This document shows positions 8,947-18,327 of a DNA stretch of 64,000 nucleotides, one piece after another; the first letter of the stretch is position 1, and each line of letters begins with the position of its first letter. Position numbers and translations under genes: made by a program. This stretch comes from Edaphobacter lichenicola. Its GTDB lineage: Bacteria > Acidobacteriota > Terriglobia > Terriglobales > Acidobacteriaceae. The DNA lies in NCBI RefSeq assembly GCF_014201315.1, contig NZ_JACHDY010000002.1:372001-436000 (forward strand), read 5' to 3'. Under the pieces are notes generated by a model. It was not told the origin of the DNA. It ran no database searches and saw only the letters and a program-made list of their open reading frames with translations.

Positions 8947-11900
8947 CTAGAACTGAAAACGCCCCGAGAACTGCAACTGCCTCGGATTGGCCGAGTTGTT
9001 CGGGAAGGGTCCGTTCGTAATCGAGCCTCCCTGGTCCACATTGCCGCCAGGTGCGCCCCAGTTGATATGGTTGAAGGCGTTGAAGCCATCCGCTCGCAAC
9101 TGGAAGGTTAGCTTCTCACGAATAAGGAAGTTTTTCTGGATCGACAGGTCAGCGTTGAAGAAATGCGGCCCGAAGACCGTGTTCCGTCCCACATTGCCGA
9201 TCTGGTCGAGACCCGGTCGCGAGAAAGGCCCGTTGCCACTATCGATATTATAAGACTGGTAAAACAACAGGTTATTACCCGGGATTCCTGTCTCTTGGGA
9301 GTGGAAGCGGCGAGTATCGCCGTTTACTCGACAGGGCGCATCTGACGGGACCTGCTGGCTGCAAGTCGAATAGGTCAAGGTGAACGGCAAACCGCTCGAG
9401 TAGTTGATGACCGGACTGATCTGGATTCCGCTCACAATCTGGTTGATCACTCCGTTCACGTTCGAGAGCAACAGCTTATTCCTTCCGAACGGTAACTCGA
9501 ATAGTCCGTAGACGATAATCTGCTGCTGACGTAGCGCCCCGTCTCGACCAGCAACAATGTGCTTGTCCCACGAAGAGTAATTTACCGAGTCGCTTATCGC
9601 CTGCTGCCACGCGTAGTTTGCATTGACCGAAATGCCATGCGCATACGTCTTAGCCAGGGTTACCTGCAGCGCGTTGTAGTGAGTATCGAGATTGTCAGAG
9701 AAATCCGTAATATCGTTACTCCATCCGCAAGCGCCTGGGGCGAGACCTTGCCCAACCGGCTGCACATAGTTCGGATCGGCACAGGCTGCCAGCTTACCGC
9801 CGTAATACCGCCGCAGCAGGTTCTGGTTGTTGACAGCGCCACCCGGGCCAACACCATTCACATACTGACTCACATTACCCGGAAGATTGGGCAGATTCGG
9901 ATCCCAATGCAATGCCTCACCATTAAAGCTCTGATCTGAGGGCAAAGCGATTGCGGCCTCGTTCGGGTTGGTCGTATTGCCTGAAATATCGCCGAAGGTA
10001 TGAGTACCTTTGTTGCCAACATACGCGACCGTCATCGACAACGTGGGCGAGAACGACTGCTGAACACTCAAATTCCAGGCATCGAGAGTTGGCAGACGAA
10101 GTGTCGTCGGCCGCGCGCGCGAAGTCACCTGATAACCCGGATTTGGCAGAAGACCGCTCGCTGGTACTGCGACCGGCGCCGCCAAAGCTGGTCCGACTGC
10201 CAGGTCGAACGCGGAGGCAGTGCCGCTAGCCGTGATCGTTTGGTTCTGCAGCACCGGAAGGTTCTGCGTCGCTGCGTGACCAAAGATCGAACCGAATACG
10301 CCAATGTCGAAGCTTCGTCCGTACCCGGCTCGGATCACGGTCGCAGGAGTCGCCTGATACGCAACTCCGACGCGTGGGTTATAAGCATTTCCCGGGCGGT
10401 TGTAGTTCATGTTGCTGCCAATGTTGCCGAAACCTGCCACCTGGAGATAGCCAGTGGTCGGGTTCAGTAGCGCTCCATTTCCCTTACCGTTCACGCTCTC
10501 TGGGAAGTACAGCTCATAGCGCAAGCCCAGGTTGACCGTCAGCTTCGAAGTAACACGCCACGTATCCTGGGCGTAGAAGAAGTCTCGTTTCTGAAACTCC
10601 TTGGCATTCGTCGTTGTACTCACATACCGCTCAAACTGAGTTGGGCTGCCGAGTACGAACGATGCAAATCCCAAGCCAGTCTTTCCGGTGGCCCCGTTCG
10701 CCCCCGACGGACCGGTACCGAAGAACAAAAGGCCAGTGCGGTCGTTGTCGCTCGGCACCCGCAGGTTGCGTGCATAACGCAGGTCCATGCCGAACTTAAC
10801 GCTGTGGTTGCCTATAGTCTTGGTCCAATTGTTCGCAAGCTGGTACTGGTCTTCGCGCTCGGTCAGCGGACAGTTGCAACGGTCCACGTTCAACCCGGCA
10901 CCGTATTGCGGTCCCTGAGTTTGGCTGTTGTTCGGCGGTCCAAAGCTGGCGACTTCCGTTAGCTGAAACGACGGTGAACCACTCGTGATGGGATCTCCCA
11001 GATTCAAACCCGGCGCTCCAATGTTCGTAGCCAGATTTGTACCCGCGTCGTACTTCGATGTCCCAATGTTGTACCGGAAGTAGCCAAGGCGCACGTCGGT
11101 AACCAACTTCGAGTTCACGGCGATATCTACACCCGCCGCTGCGCTGTCGTTTGCGCCCTGCGAGGTGCCACCATAACCACCCAAGCCAAACCCCGATCCT
11201 CCGGCATCGCCAAAGATCGTCTTACCCGTAAGGGTGTCCGTGAAACGGCTGAAGCGCCCAAAGACGTGTACCCGGTCGTTGACCGTCCAGTCACCTCGAA
11301 CGTCCCACTGATCGCTGTTGAAACCACCGGTCCCGCTACCCGCATAATTGTTCTTGAGTCCGGTGACTTGCTGTCCCGTGGGGCCCACAGGAGAGCCAGG
11401 CGTATTCGGAGCGTAAGGCGCTAGAAGCTTGAGGAAGTTCCGCGCCGGCACAGACACGTCCGACGCGGGGATAACATTGCTCGCGTAAGCAATAGACTGG
11501 CCGTTCACTTGGTGGTAGAGCTGTCCGACTGCCGGAGTATATTCGCTGAAATCGCATCCGGGCTGTCCAGTTACGGTTGTGGCCTGTCCAATGCAGGTCG
11601 AGACGAGGTGCGCCGTCGGAACGGTCTGCACGTTCGCGATACCAACCTTCTGTCTTACTCCCTGATAATCTCCAAAGAAGAACAACTTATCCTTGATGAT
11701 CTTTCCACCAATCGATCCGCCAAACTGATTCTTCAAGCCCTGAGGGAACGGGTTCGTCGCCGAAAGCTGGCCGGAACCCTGCGAGAATGGCTCGCGTGCA
11801 AGGTTCGCGTTACTTTCGCGGTAGTCGAATGCCGATCCATGCCAGTTGTTGGACCCTGACTTCGTCTGCGCCGTCACCACCGACGACACTGCCTTGCCAA

Positions 11901-12606
11901 ACTCCGCGTCGAAGTTCTGCGTCGTGATCTTCGTCTCGGACAGCGAGTCGGAGTTAGGATTGACCACAATAATTCCGAGGATCGGGTCCTGGTTGTCAGT
12001 TCCATCCAATTGGAACGCGACTCCCGCAAACGCCTGGCCGTCCACTTCGATCTGCTTCGAGCCCTGCGGATTCTCACTCGCCGCGTGGCTCCACCCGAGC
12101 AACTGCGCGCCTGGCAAAAGCAACTGCAGATTCGTAAAATTCCTGTCCGGAATGGGCAGGTCCGTAATCTCCTTCGCCCCAAATGTCGTCGATACATCCG
12201 CACGGTCCGTCTTCAACTGGGGGACAGCATCTGCATTTACCTCAACCGTTTGATCGGATCCTCCAACCGTCAGCGCTGCCTCCACCTTGATCGAGGTGTC
12301 AGCAGTCACCAAGATACCCTTCTGCTCAAACCCCTTGAAACCCTGCGCGCTCACCTTCACGTCGTAGACGTCTGGGATCAGATGTTCAACAGTAAATTCG
12401 CCGCTTCCATTAGACTGCACGGAAACTGACGTCCCTTTCGCGTTGTCGATAACTGTAATCGTCGCGCCTGGAACTGCCGCACCCGTGCTGTCCACGGTCG
12501 ATCCGAAGATCGAACCATAAACCGCCTGGCCATACGCCACCGGCGAAGACGCCAGAGCACACACGGCAAATAGCAACCCCACTGTTACTCGCGTCACAAC
12601 TCTCAT
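8947..12606 (-). CDS. TonB-dependent receptor, carboxypeptidase-regulatory/Oar-like type
   Basis: A 1219-residue outer-membrane protein. The signal peptide ends near AYGQA. A carboxypeptidase-regulatory-like (Ig-fold) domain covers about residues 28-110 (STVDSTGAAVPGATITVIDN), followed by a plug region (ITDLPIPDRNFTNLQLLLPG) and a long beta-barrel ending in the typical terminal aromatic FQF. No SusD-like gene is adjacent. Size and domain order match the large acidobacterial receptors thought to import oligosaccharides or other bulky nutrients. The neighbouring GntR/LacI regulator and two GH13 enzymes suggest an alpha-glucan or maltodextrin substrate, which is inference. A promoter-like sequence lies at 12771-12800. 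Confidence 0.93.
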   Translation of the reverse strand: MRVVTRVTVGLLFAVCALASSPVAYGQAVYGSIFGSTVDSTGAAVPGATITVIDNAKGTSVSVQSNGSGEFTVEHLIPDVYDVKVSAQGFKGFEQKGILVTADTSIKVEAALTVGGSDQTVEVNADAVPQLKTDRADVSTTFGAKEITDLPIPDRNFTNLQLLLPGAQLLGWSHAASENPQGSKQIEVDGQAFAGVAFQLDGTDNQDPILGIIVVNPNSDSLSETKITTQNFDAEFGKAVSSVVTAQTKSGSNNWHGSAFDYRESNANLAREPFSQGSGQLSATNPFPQGLKNQFGGSIGGKIIKDKLFFFGDYQGVRQKVGIANVQTVPTAHLVSTCIGQATTVTGQPGCDFSEYTPAVGQLYHQVNGQSIAYASNVIPASDVSVPARNFLKLLAPYAPNTPGSPVGPTGQQVTGLKNNYAGSGTGGFNSDQWDVRGDWTVNDRVHVFGRFSRFTDTLTGKTIFGDAGGSGFGLGGYGGTSQGANDSAAAGVDIAVNSKLVTDVRLGYFRYNIGTSKYDAGTNLATNIGAPGLNLGDPITSGSPSFQLTEVASFGPPNNSQTQGPQYGAGLNVDRCNCPLTEREDQYQLANNWTKTIGNHSVKFGMDLRYARNLRVPSDNDRTGLLFFGTGPSGANGATGKTGLGFASFVLGSPTQFERYVSTTTNAKEFQKRDFFYAQDTWRVTSKLTVNLGLRYELYFPESVNGKGNGALLNPTTGYLQVAGFGNIGSNMNYNRPGNAYNPRVGVAYQATPATVIRAGYGRSFDIGVFGSIFGHAATQNLPVLQNQTITASGTASAFDLAVGPALAAPVAVPASGLLPNPGYQVTSRARPTTLRLPTLDAWNLSVQQSFSPTLSMTVAYVGNKGTHTFGDISGNTTNPNEAAIALPSDQSFNGEALHWDPNLPNLPGNVSQYVNGVGPGGAVNNQNLLRRYYGGKLAACADPNYVQPVGQGLAPGACGWSNDITDFSDNLDTHYNALQVTLAKTYAHGISVNANYAWQQAISDSVNYSSWDKHIVAGRDGALRQQQIIVYGLFELPFGRNKLLLSNVNGVINQIVSGIQISPVINYSSGLPFTLTYSTCSQQVPSDAPCRVNGDTRRFHSQETGIPGNNLLFYQSYNIDSGNGPFSRPGLDQIGNVGRNTVFGPHFFNADLSIQKNFLIREKLTFQLRADGFNAFNHINWGAPGGNVDQGGSITNGPFPNNSANPRQLQFSGRFQF

Positions 12607-12701
12607 CGCAAACCTCCAAAAAGTGCTTCACGTTTTGCTTACTGTTGGCAATCATCTCTAAGTGCTGCCGAACATCACTTCAAAAGCCGAACCAATGCAA
12701 A

Positions 12702-12719
12702 CCTGACCACCAAGTCAGG
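12702..12719. promoter_or_regulatory. candidate operator, CCTGAC-N6-GTCAGG
   Basis: A perfect 6-base inverted repeat with a 6-base spacer (CACCAA). It contains the word TGACCACC, which recurs at 13016 and at 14447. It lies downstream of the predicted receptor promoter, where a bound repressor could block elongation. The adjacent GntR/LacI-type regulator is the obvious candidate to bind it, by inference. Confidence 0.45.
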
Positions 12720-12770
12720 CCAACAACGCCTTGTCACAACCAAAACTATTGGCCTTTTGAATCGAACCGA

Positions 12771-12800
12771 AAAATACTCGCGACGCCCGGACAATGTCAA
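12771..12800 (-). promoter_or_regulatory. sigma-70-like promoter of the TonB-dependent receptor gene
   Basis: On the minus strand a consensus -35 TTGACA (12800-12795) is separated by 18 bases from TATTTT (12776-12771). Transcription would start near 12764 and give a leader of about 158 bases. Confidence 0.5.
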
Positions 12801-13110
12801 TAAGTTTGAACAGTTATTATTTTGCAAGTTATTGACAAACAAACCCCTTTGGAAGAACTTCCAATAAAAAGCTCCAATTGGTCGTACCTCTATGGCGAGC
12901 TTTACTTTATGCCGGCTGGAAATTGTCTCTACAAATCATCTGAAAACAATCAGTTAGCCTCCCATTCCCAGAGTCGCTTCGACTTCTCGTTGCAGAAGGA
13001 TATCCACCAAAAGGTTGACCACCTTCGATCTGTCGGTCCAATCGCGGCTCGCCTGGATATCGATTTGTCTATACATTAACGACACACTTCAACCGATCGA
13101 ATTGACTTGC

Positions 13111-14307
13111 ATGAAGAACACCGGGATCTCCCGAACCGAGAACAAATCGTCAGCCCCCGCCGACTCGCAAACCAGCTCCGGCAGCAGGAAAGAGTCGTCC
13201 GCCACACCGAAGTACCGCGAGATCTTCGAGGATCTTCACTCCGCCATCAAGACCGGAGCCCTTCGTCGCGGAGACCGTCTTCCCAGCGAAACCGAACTCG
13301 GAAAGCGCTACAACGCCTCACGCATCACGGTGGCGAAAGCCGTCCATGAGCTCCAGTTGCAGGGCCTCGTATCGCGACGTCCTGGCTCAGGCACCCACGT
13401 TCTCGCGCCCATTGCCTCGGCCGATCACGTCTTCGGGCTTCTCATTCCCGATCTCGGCCGAACCGAGATCTTCGAACCCATCTGCAACGGCATGATGCAG
13501 TCGCCTCTCTCCAGGCCGCACTCCCTCCTGTGGGGACACTCCATGGGCGAGTTCGCCCAGCAGCAGAAGGAGGCCGAGCAGCTCTGCCACAAGTACATCG
13601 CGCAAAAGGTCTCCGGAGTCTTCTTCGCGCCGCTCGAATTCACTCCCGAAAAAGACATCGTCAACCGACGCATCGCCTCTGCGTTCGATCGCGCAGGCAT
13701 TCCCGTCGTGTTGCTAGACAGGTGCTACGCCCCCTATCCCCTGCGTTCCAGGTACGACCTCGTCGGCATCGACAATCGCAGCGCGGGATTTCTCATCACC
13801 CAGCATCTGCTCCAGCACGGAGCCAGACGCATCGCCTTCGTCGCCAGGCGTCTCTCTGCCTCCACCGTTCACGGACGTATCGCCGGTTATCGAGAGGCTA
13901 TCCTCGCTCGAGGAGTCAACCTGCAACAGGACCTCGTTCGTATCGGCGATCCAGAAGATCCCAAATTCCTACAGACGATACTCAACGACTGCCACCCCGA
14001 CGCCATCGTCTGCGCCAACGACATCACCGCAGCCCGCATCATGCAGGGCCTCGCCGCTCGCGGAATACGCGTTCCCGATGAGATCCGCATCGTCGGAATC
14101 GACGACGTGAAATACGCGAGCCTCCTCCCCGTGCCGCTCACCACACAGCATCAGAACTGTGCCCACATCGGCGCCATGGCAATCGCAACCATGCTGCAGC
14201 GGCTCGAAAAACCCGACCTCCCCACGCGCGACATCCTCTTGCAAACGAAAACAGTCCTTCGCCGCTCTTGCGGAACCCATCCCTCGCCGAACCAAAAACT
14301 CACCTAA
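13111..14307 (+). CDS. GntR/LacI hybrid transcriptional regulator (AraR-like architecture)
   Basis: A 398-residue protein with the start taken at the ATG at 13111. After a polar N-terminal tail of about 35 residues, residues 36-105 form a GntR-type winged helix (GDRLPSETELGKRYNASRIT, then RRPGSGTHV). The rest is a LacI/GalR-type periplasmic-binding-protein fold that senses a small ligand (FGLLIPDLG at its start, VRIVGIDD-like IRIVGIDDVKYASLL near the end). This is the architecture of arabinose regulator AraR. The gene stands between the divergent receptor gene and the two GH13 genes, so it probably controls both in response to a sugar. Candidate sites carrying TGACCACC lie beside all three genes. 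Confidence 0.9.
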   Translation: MKNTGISRTENKSSAPADSQTSSGSRKESSATPKYREIFEDLHSAIKTGALRRGDRLPSETELGKRYNASRITVAKAVHELQLQGLVSRRPGSGTHVLAPIASADHVFGLLIPDLGRTEIFEPICNGMMQSPLSRPHSLLWGHSMGEFAQQQKEAEQLCHKYIAQKVSGVFFAPLEFTPEKDIVNRRIASAFDRAGIPVVLLDRCYAPYPLRSRYDLVGIDNRSAGFLITQHLLQHGARRIAFVARRLSASTVHGRIAGYREAILARGVNLQQDLVRIGDPEDPKFLQTILNDCHPDAIVCANDITAARIMQGLAARGIRVPDEIRIVGIDDVKYASLLPVPLTTQHQNCAHIGAMAIATMLQRLEKPDLPTRDILLQTKTVLRRSCGTHPSPNQKLT

Positions 14308-14411
14308 TCGGCCGCAACGAAACACATTGCGTTCTACCTCGTCGCGAAGGTTCTCCCCTCTCAAACCACAATCAAAATGACATGACCATCGGTCGCAGTT
14401 CGTGTCCCAAA

Positions 14412-14420
14412 TGCTATAGT
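14412..14420 (+). promoter_or_regulatory. extended -10 promoter of the GH13 pair
   Basis: TGCTATAGT matches an extended -10 element (TG-N-TATAAT with one mismatch). A transcript would begin about 18 bases before the ribosome-binding site-linked TTG start. No clear -35 box is seen, as is common with extended -10 promoters. Confidence 0.4.
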
Positions 14421-14433
14421 GTTGCGAACTCCC

Positions 14434-14438
14434 GGAGG
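14434..14438 (+). promoter_or_regulatory. ribosome-binding site that fixes a TTG start
   Basis: GGAGG lies six bases before the TTG at 14445. It decides the start against an upstream in-frame ATG at 14382, which has no such site and would precede the promoter-like element. Confidence 0.7.
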
Positions 14439-14444
14439 CCTGTT

Positions 14445-16277
14445 TTGACCACCAAGTTACGCCATCCCAACACATCCTCTTCAAGCTGGCTGCGTCTCCT
14501 TGCAATCCTTGCCACCAGCGCTCTTTGGACCTCCGGCAGCCTCGCACTAAGTCAGACACCCCAACCCTCGCCCGTCGCCACCGCCGCACACAACGACGGC
14601 CCCTGGTGGAAGCACGCCGTCTTCTACGAGATCTATCCCCGCAGCTTTCAGGACTCCACCGGCGACGGCATCGGCGATCTCAACGGCATCACCCAGCGCC
14701 TCGACTACCTCAAAAACCTCGGCATCGACGCCATCTGGATCGCGCCCATGTACCCCTCGCCCCAGGTCGACTTCGGTTACGACATCTCTGACTATGAGGC
14801 CGTCGATCCACAGTACGGCACCCTCGCCGATATGGATCACCTCATCGCCGAGGGCAAACAGCGAAACATTCGCGTCGTCCTCGACATGGTCCTCAACCAC
14901 ACCTCAGACAAGCACCAGTGGTTCATCGACTCCGCCAGCTCCCGCTCCAACCCCAGGCATAACTGGTACGTCTGGAACGACGGCGTCCCCGCCAACGGCC
15001 CCAACGTTACCGCCTATCAGAAGCGCTTCGAGCATGAAGGCCGCGTCCCGCCCAACAACTGGGTCTCCGGCTTCGGCGGCTCCGCATGGGAGTGGGTTCC
15101 GGCCGTCCACCAGTTCTACTATCACAAGTTCTACAAGCAGCAGCCCGACCTCAACTGGCGCAACCCCGCCGTCGAAAAAGCCTGCTTCGACGCCATGCGC
15201 TTCTGGCTCGACCGCGGCGTAGCCGGCTTCCGCCTCGATGCCATTCCCACCCTCTTCGAGGACCCCAAACTCCGCAACGAACCCGAGACCGGCGGCATCA
15301 ACGCCCAGGGTGATCCCAACCTCAAAGACATCTACACCAGCAATCTCCCCGAAGTCCACGACGTCATCCGCCGCATGCGCGCCATGGTAGAGAAGTACCC
15401 AGGCAACCGCGTCCTAATCGGCGAGACCTACCTCCCCGACACCGCCGCGCTCAACGAGTGGTACGGCGGCGCGAAGCACGATGAGCTGCAACTCCCCATG
15501 GACATGCTCCTCGGCTTCCACGGCGACCGCGACAAGCTCGACGCCACCAGCTTTCGCAGGTTCATCAACGATGCCGAGACCCAGCTCAACGGCTCGCAAC
15601 CTCTCTTCGTCTTCGACAATCACGACAACGTCCGCAGCTGGGAGCGCTACGGCGACGGCGTCCACGACCAGGCCATCGCAAGGATTCTCGCCAGCGTACT
15701 CCTCACCTCTCGCGCCGCCGCCCTCATGTACTACGGCGAAGAACTCGGCATGATCACCGCCACACCCACGCGCAAAGAAGACGTGAAGGATCCCATCGGC
15801 ATCACCGGCTGGCCCAAAGAAAAAGGCCGCGACGGCGAACGCACCCCCATGCAATGGGACGACTCCAAAAACGCCGGATTCAGCGACGCCTCCACCACCT
15901 GGCTCCCCCTCCCATCCAACTACACCACCGTCAATGTGAAGGCCCAAGAGAGCGAACCCGACTCGCTGCTCAACTGGTACAAACAGCTAATCGCGATGCG
16001 CAAGAGCGATCCCACACTCCGCGACGGCAAACAGGTGATGCTCGATGAGTCCAACCCCTCCGTCCTCTCCTTCATGCGCGAGGGCGTCGCTGGCCATCCT
16101 TCAATCGTCGTAGCGCTCAACTTCACCGCTCAACCCCAGACCATCTCACTCAATCACGGCAAGACGGTGACCACACTCCTCACCGATGCACCCGGTCTCA
16201 AACAAACCACCAGCCTGCAGAACATCACGCTGCCGCCGTACGCTTCGTGGATCGGACAGATCGGCTCCATCAAATAG
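14445..16277 (+). CDS. secreted GH13 alpha-glucosidase / oligo-1,6-glucosidase-like enzyme
   Basis: A 610-residue enzyme that starts at TTG with a strong ribosome-binding site, giving a basic n-region and a hydrophobic signal (LRLLAILATSALWTSGSLAL). The (beta/alpha)8 barrel follows from about residue 45 (WWKHAVFYEIYPRSFQDS). All GH13 key residues are visible: DMVLNH near 145-150, nucleophile Asp265 (GFRLDAIP), acid/base Glu327 (LIGETY) and Asp394 in FDNHDN. A C-terminal beta domain ends the protein. It should release glucose from alpha-glucans or oligosaccharides in the periplasm; exact specificity cannot be read. It is a tandem paralogue of the next gene, 35 bases downstream. Confidence 0.93.
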   Translation: MTTKLRHPNTSSSSWLRLLAILATSALWTSGSLALSQTPQPSPVATAAHNDGPWWKHAVFYEIYPRSFQDSTGDGIGDLNGITQRLDYLKNLGIDAIWIAPMYPSPQVDFGYDISDYEAVDPQYGTLADMDHLIAEGKQRNIRVVLDMVLNHTSDKHQWFIDSASSRSNPRHNWYVWNDGVPANGPNVTAYQKRFEHEGRVPPNNWVSGFGGSAWEWVPAVHQFYYHKFYKQQPDLNWRNPAVEKACFDAMRFWLDRGVAGFRLDAIPTLFEDPKLRNEPETGGINAQGDPNLKDIYTSNLPEVHDVIRRMRAMVEKYPGNRVLIGETYLPDTAALNEWYGGAKHDELQLPMDMLLGFHGDRDKLDATSFRRFINDAETQLNGSQPLFVFDNHDNVRSWERYGDGVHDQAIARILASVLLTSRAAALMYYGEELGMITATPTRKEDVKDPIGITGWPKEKGRDGERTPMQWDDSKNAGFSDASTTWLPLPSNYTTVNVKAQESEPDSLLNWYKQLIAMRKSDPTLRDGKQVMLDESNPSVLSFMREGVAGHPSIVVALNFTAQPQTISLNHGKTVTTLLTDAPGLKQTTSLQNITLPPYASWIGQIGSIK

Positions 16278-16312
16278 TAGATAGCACCAGCTACGACAAA
16301 AGAGGGTCGCTT

Positions 16313-18112
16313 GTGAACAAGACGCCGTTACGCACTTCAACCATTGCAAACTACCTCCTCTGTGCAACGCTCGCGCTCGGCAGTCTCCTACCCGGCGCAC
16401 ACGCACAGAGCGCAATTCAACAAGTCGCCCCCGCAGCCGACCAGAAAAACACCGCAGCCGACCCCTGGTGGAAGCACGGCGTCATCTATCAGATCTACCC
16501 ACGCAGCTTCCAGGACACCGACGGCGACGGTATCGGCGACATCAAAGGCATCACCTCGCGCCTCGACTACATCAAGCAACTCGGTATCGACGCCATCTGG
16601 ATCAGCCCTATGTACCCCTCGCCCCAGATCGACTTCGGCTACGATATCGCTGACTACGTGGCCATCGATCCGATGTACGGCACAATGGCCGACTTCGAGC
16701 ACATGGCCGCCGAAGCCAAACGCCGCAACATCCGCGTCATCATGGACTACGTCCCAAACCACACCTCCGACCAGAGCGCCTGGTTTAAGGAGTCGCGCTC
16801 CTCCCGCACCAATCCCAAACGCGACTGGTACATCTGGCGCGACCCCAAGGGCTTCACCGCCGATGGCAAACCCATCCCTCCCAACAACTGGCAGAGCTGG
16901 TTCGGCCACTCTGCGTGGGAGTACGACGCCACCACAAAGCAGTTCTACTACCACCACTTCTACGTCCAGCAGCCCGACCTCAACTGGCGCAACCCCGAGG
17001 TCGTCAAGGCCATGATGGATGTCCTCCGCTTCTGGATGGACAAGGGCGTCAACGGCTTCCGCATCGACGCCGTCTCCCGCCTCTTCGAAGATGAGAATTT
17101 GCACGACGATCCCATCCTGCCCGGCACCAACGCCTTCGGCGATCCCAACATCCAGCACAAGTACACCGACAACCTCCCCGAAGTTCACGACATGCTCCGC
17201 GAGATGCGCAAGGTCGTCGACGAGTACCCCGGCAACCCCGTGCTCATCAGCGAAGCCGACGAACCCAACATCCTCGAGCTCTCCAAGATGTACGGCGCTA
17301 ACAACGACGAGGTCCAGCTCCCCATGGACTTTCAGGTCGCCGACGTCAACAAGCTCTCCGCGCCCAGGTTCCGCGAGCTTCTCAAAGAGGTCGAGAACAA
17401 TCCCGCCCACGGCCAGCCCTACTTCTTCTTCGGCAACCACGACCAGGACCGCCTGTGGGATCGCTACAGCATCGGCATTATCGACCCCGTCATGAAGGCG
17501 CGCATCGCCCGCATGATGGCAACTCTGCTCCTCACCTCGCGAGCCACCCCGCAGATGTACTACGGCGATGAGATCGGCATGGTCACCACCACGCCCACGC
17601 GCAAAGAAGACGTGCGCGACCCCGAAGGCATCACCGGCTGGCCGAAGGAAAAAGGCCGCGACGGCGAACGCACCCCGATGCAGTGGAACGACTCGAAGGA
17701 TGCAGGCTTCAGCACTGCCGCCACCACCTGGCTTCCCGTCGCTCCCAACTACACGACCGTCAACGTCAGCGCCGAGTCCTCCAATCCCGACTCGATGCTC
17801 AACTGGTACAAGCGCCTCATCGACCTTCGCCGCACCAACCAGGCGCTCTACGCAGGCAGCATGACCGTCCTCAACCCCAACGAAGAGGTCCTCTCCTACC
17901 TGCGCCAGGGCCCACCCGGCAAACCCTCGGTCCTCGTAGCGCTGAACTTCTCCGGCAAACCCCAAACCCTGAACTACGACTACGCCGCCCTCGGACTCAC
18001 CAAAGGCGCAACCGCCACTCTCGAAACCAACGACCCCTCTTTGAGCCAAGCCCCACTCACCAAATCAATCACCCTAGCCCCCTACGCAACCTGGATTGCA
18101 GAGGTCCAATAA
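16313..18112 (+). CDS. secreted GH13 alpha-glucosidase-like enzyme (tandem paralogue)
   Basis: A 599-residue enzyme. The GTG at 16313 was chosen because AGAGGG lies six bases upstream and it yields a clean signal peptide (IANYLLCATLALGSLLPGAHA). The barrel begins at WWKHGVIYQIYPRSFQDT. Catalytic residues are present: nucleophile Asp252 (GFRIDAVS), acid/base Glu314 (LISEADEPN) and Asp377 in GNHDQDR. It differs from its neighbour in the loops after the acid/base residue (ADEPN against TYLPD) and in the region-IV motif, so the substrates may differ. Probably co-transcribed with the preceding gene. Confidence 0.93.
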   Translation: MNKTPLRTSTIANYLLCATLALGSLLPGAHAQSAIQQVAPAADQKNTAADPWWKHGVIYQIYPRSFQDTDGDGIGDIKGITSRLDYIKQLGIDAIWISPMYPSPQIDFGYDIADYVAIDPMYGTMADFEHMAAEAKRRNIRVIMDYVPNHTSDQSAWFKESRSSRTNPKRDWYIWRDPKGFTADGKPIPPNNWQSWFGHSAWEYDATTKQFYYHHFYVQQPDLNWRNPEVVKAMMDVLRFWMDKGVNGFRIDAVSRLFEDENLHDDPILPGTNAFGDPNIQHKYTDNLPEVHDMLREMRKVVDEYPGNPVLISEADEPNILELSKMYGANNDEVQLPMDFQVADVNKLSAPRFRELLKEVENNPAHGQPYFFFGNHDQDRLWDRYSIGIIDPVMKARIARMMATLLLTSRATPQMYYGDEIGMVTTTPTRKEDVRDPEGITGWPKEKGRDGERTPMQWNDSKDAGFSTAATTWLPVAPNYTTVNVSAESSNPDSMLNWYKRLIDLRRTNQALYAGSMTVLNPNEEVLSYLRQGPPGKPSVLVALNFSGKPQTLNYDYAALGLTKGATATLETNDPSLSQAPLTKSITLAPYATWIAEVQ

Positions 18113-18327
18113 ACACTGTCCGATATGCTCAGTAGCACGCACCCGTGCAATCGCGAACCCGAATCGTTCAATGAGTGCATCGGTTATTGTGCTTGAATCA
18201 AGAATGTTCCACGCGATGTGGGCGTTTGATGGGTATCGATCTCCGGGAGGAATGGCCTTCTCAACGGAGCTCCAGCGTAACGCGAGAACAGGAGTGATCA
18301 AAGGTAAAGGAGGTCGTCAACAGTCTG

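Larger units (their letters stand above)
12607..13110. other. divergent regulatory region between receptor and GntR/LacI regulator
   Basis: This 504-base stretch holds no convincing gene. It contains a sigma-70-like promoter for the receptor, a perfect 6+6 inverted repeat at 12702-12719 and two of the three TGACCACC words found in this locus. The 86-codon frame at 12822-13079 has no ribosome-binding site or protein-like composition. Confidence 0.7.

Noticed and set aside
12822..13079. 85-codon plus-strand frame upstream of the regulator
   Set aside because: No ribosome-binding site, composition unlike the neighbours, and it lies over the regulatory words.
16388..18049. 553-codon minus-strand frame over the second GH13 gene
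   Set aside because: Composition (Val/Gly/Asp-rich, no motif) is that of an antisense shadow of a GC-rich gene; all GH13 catalytic residues are on the plus strand.
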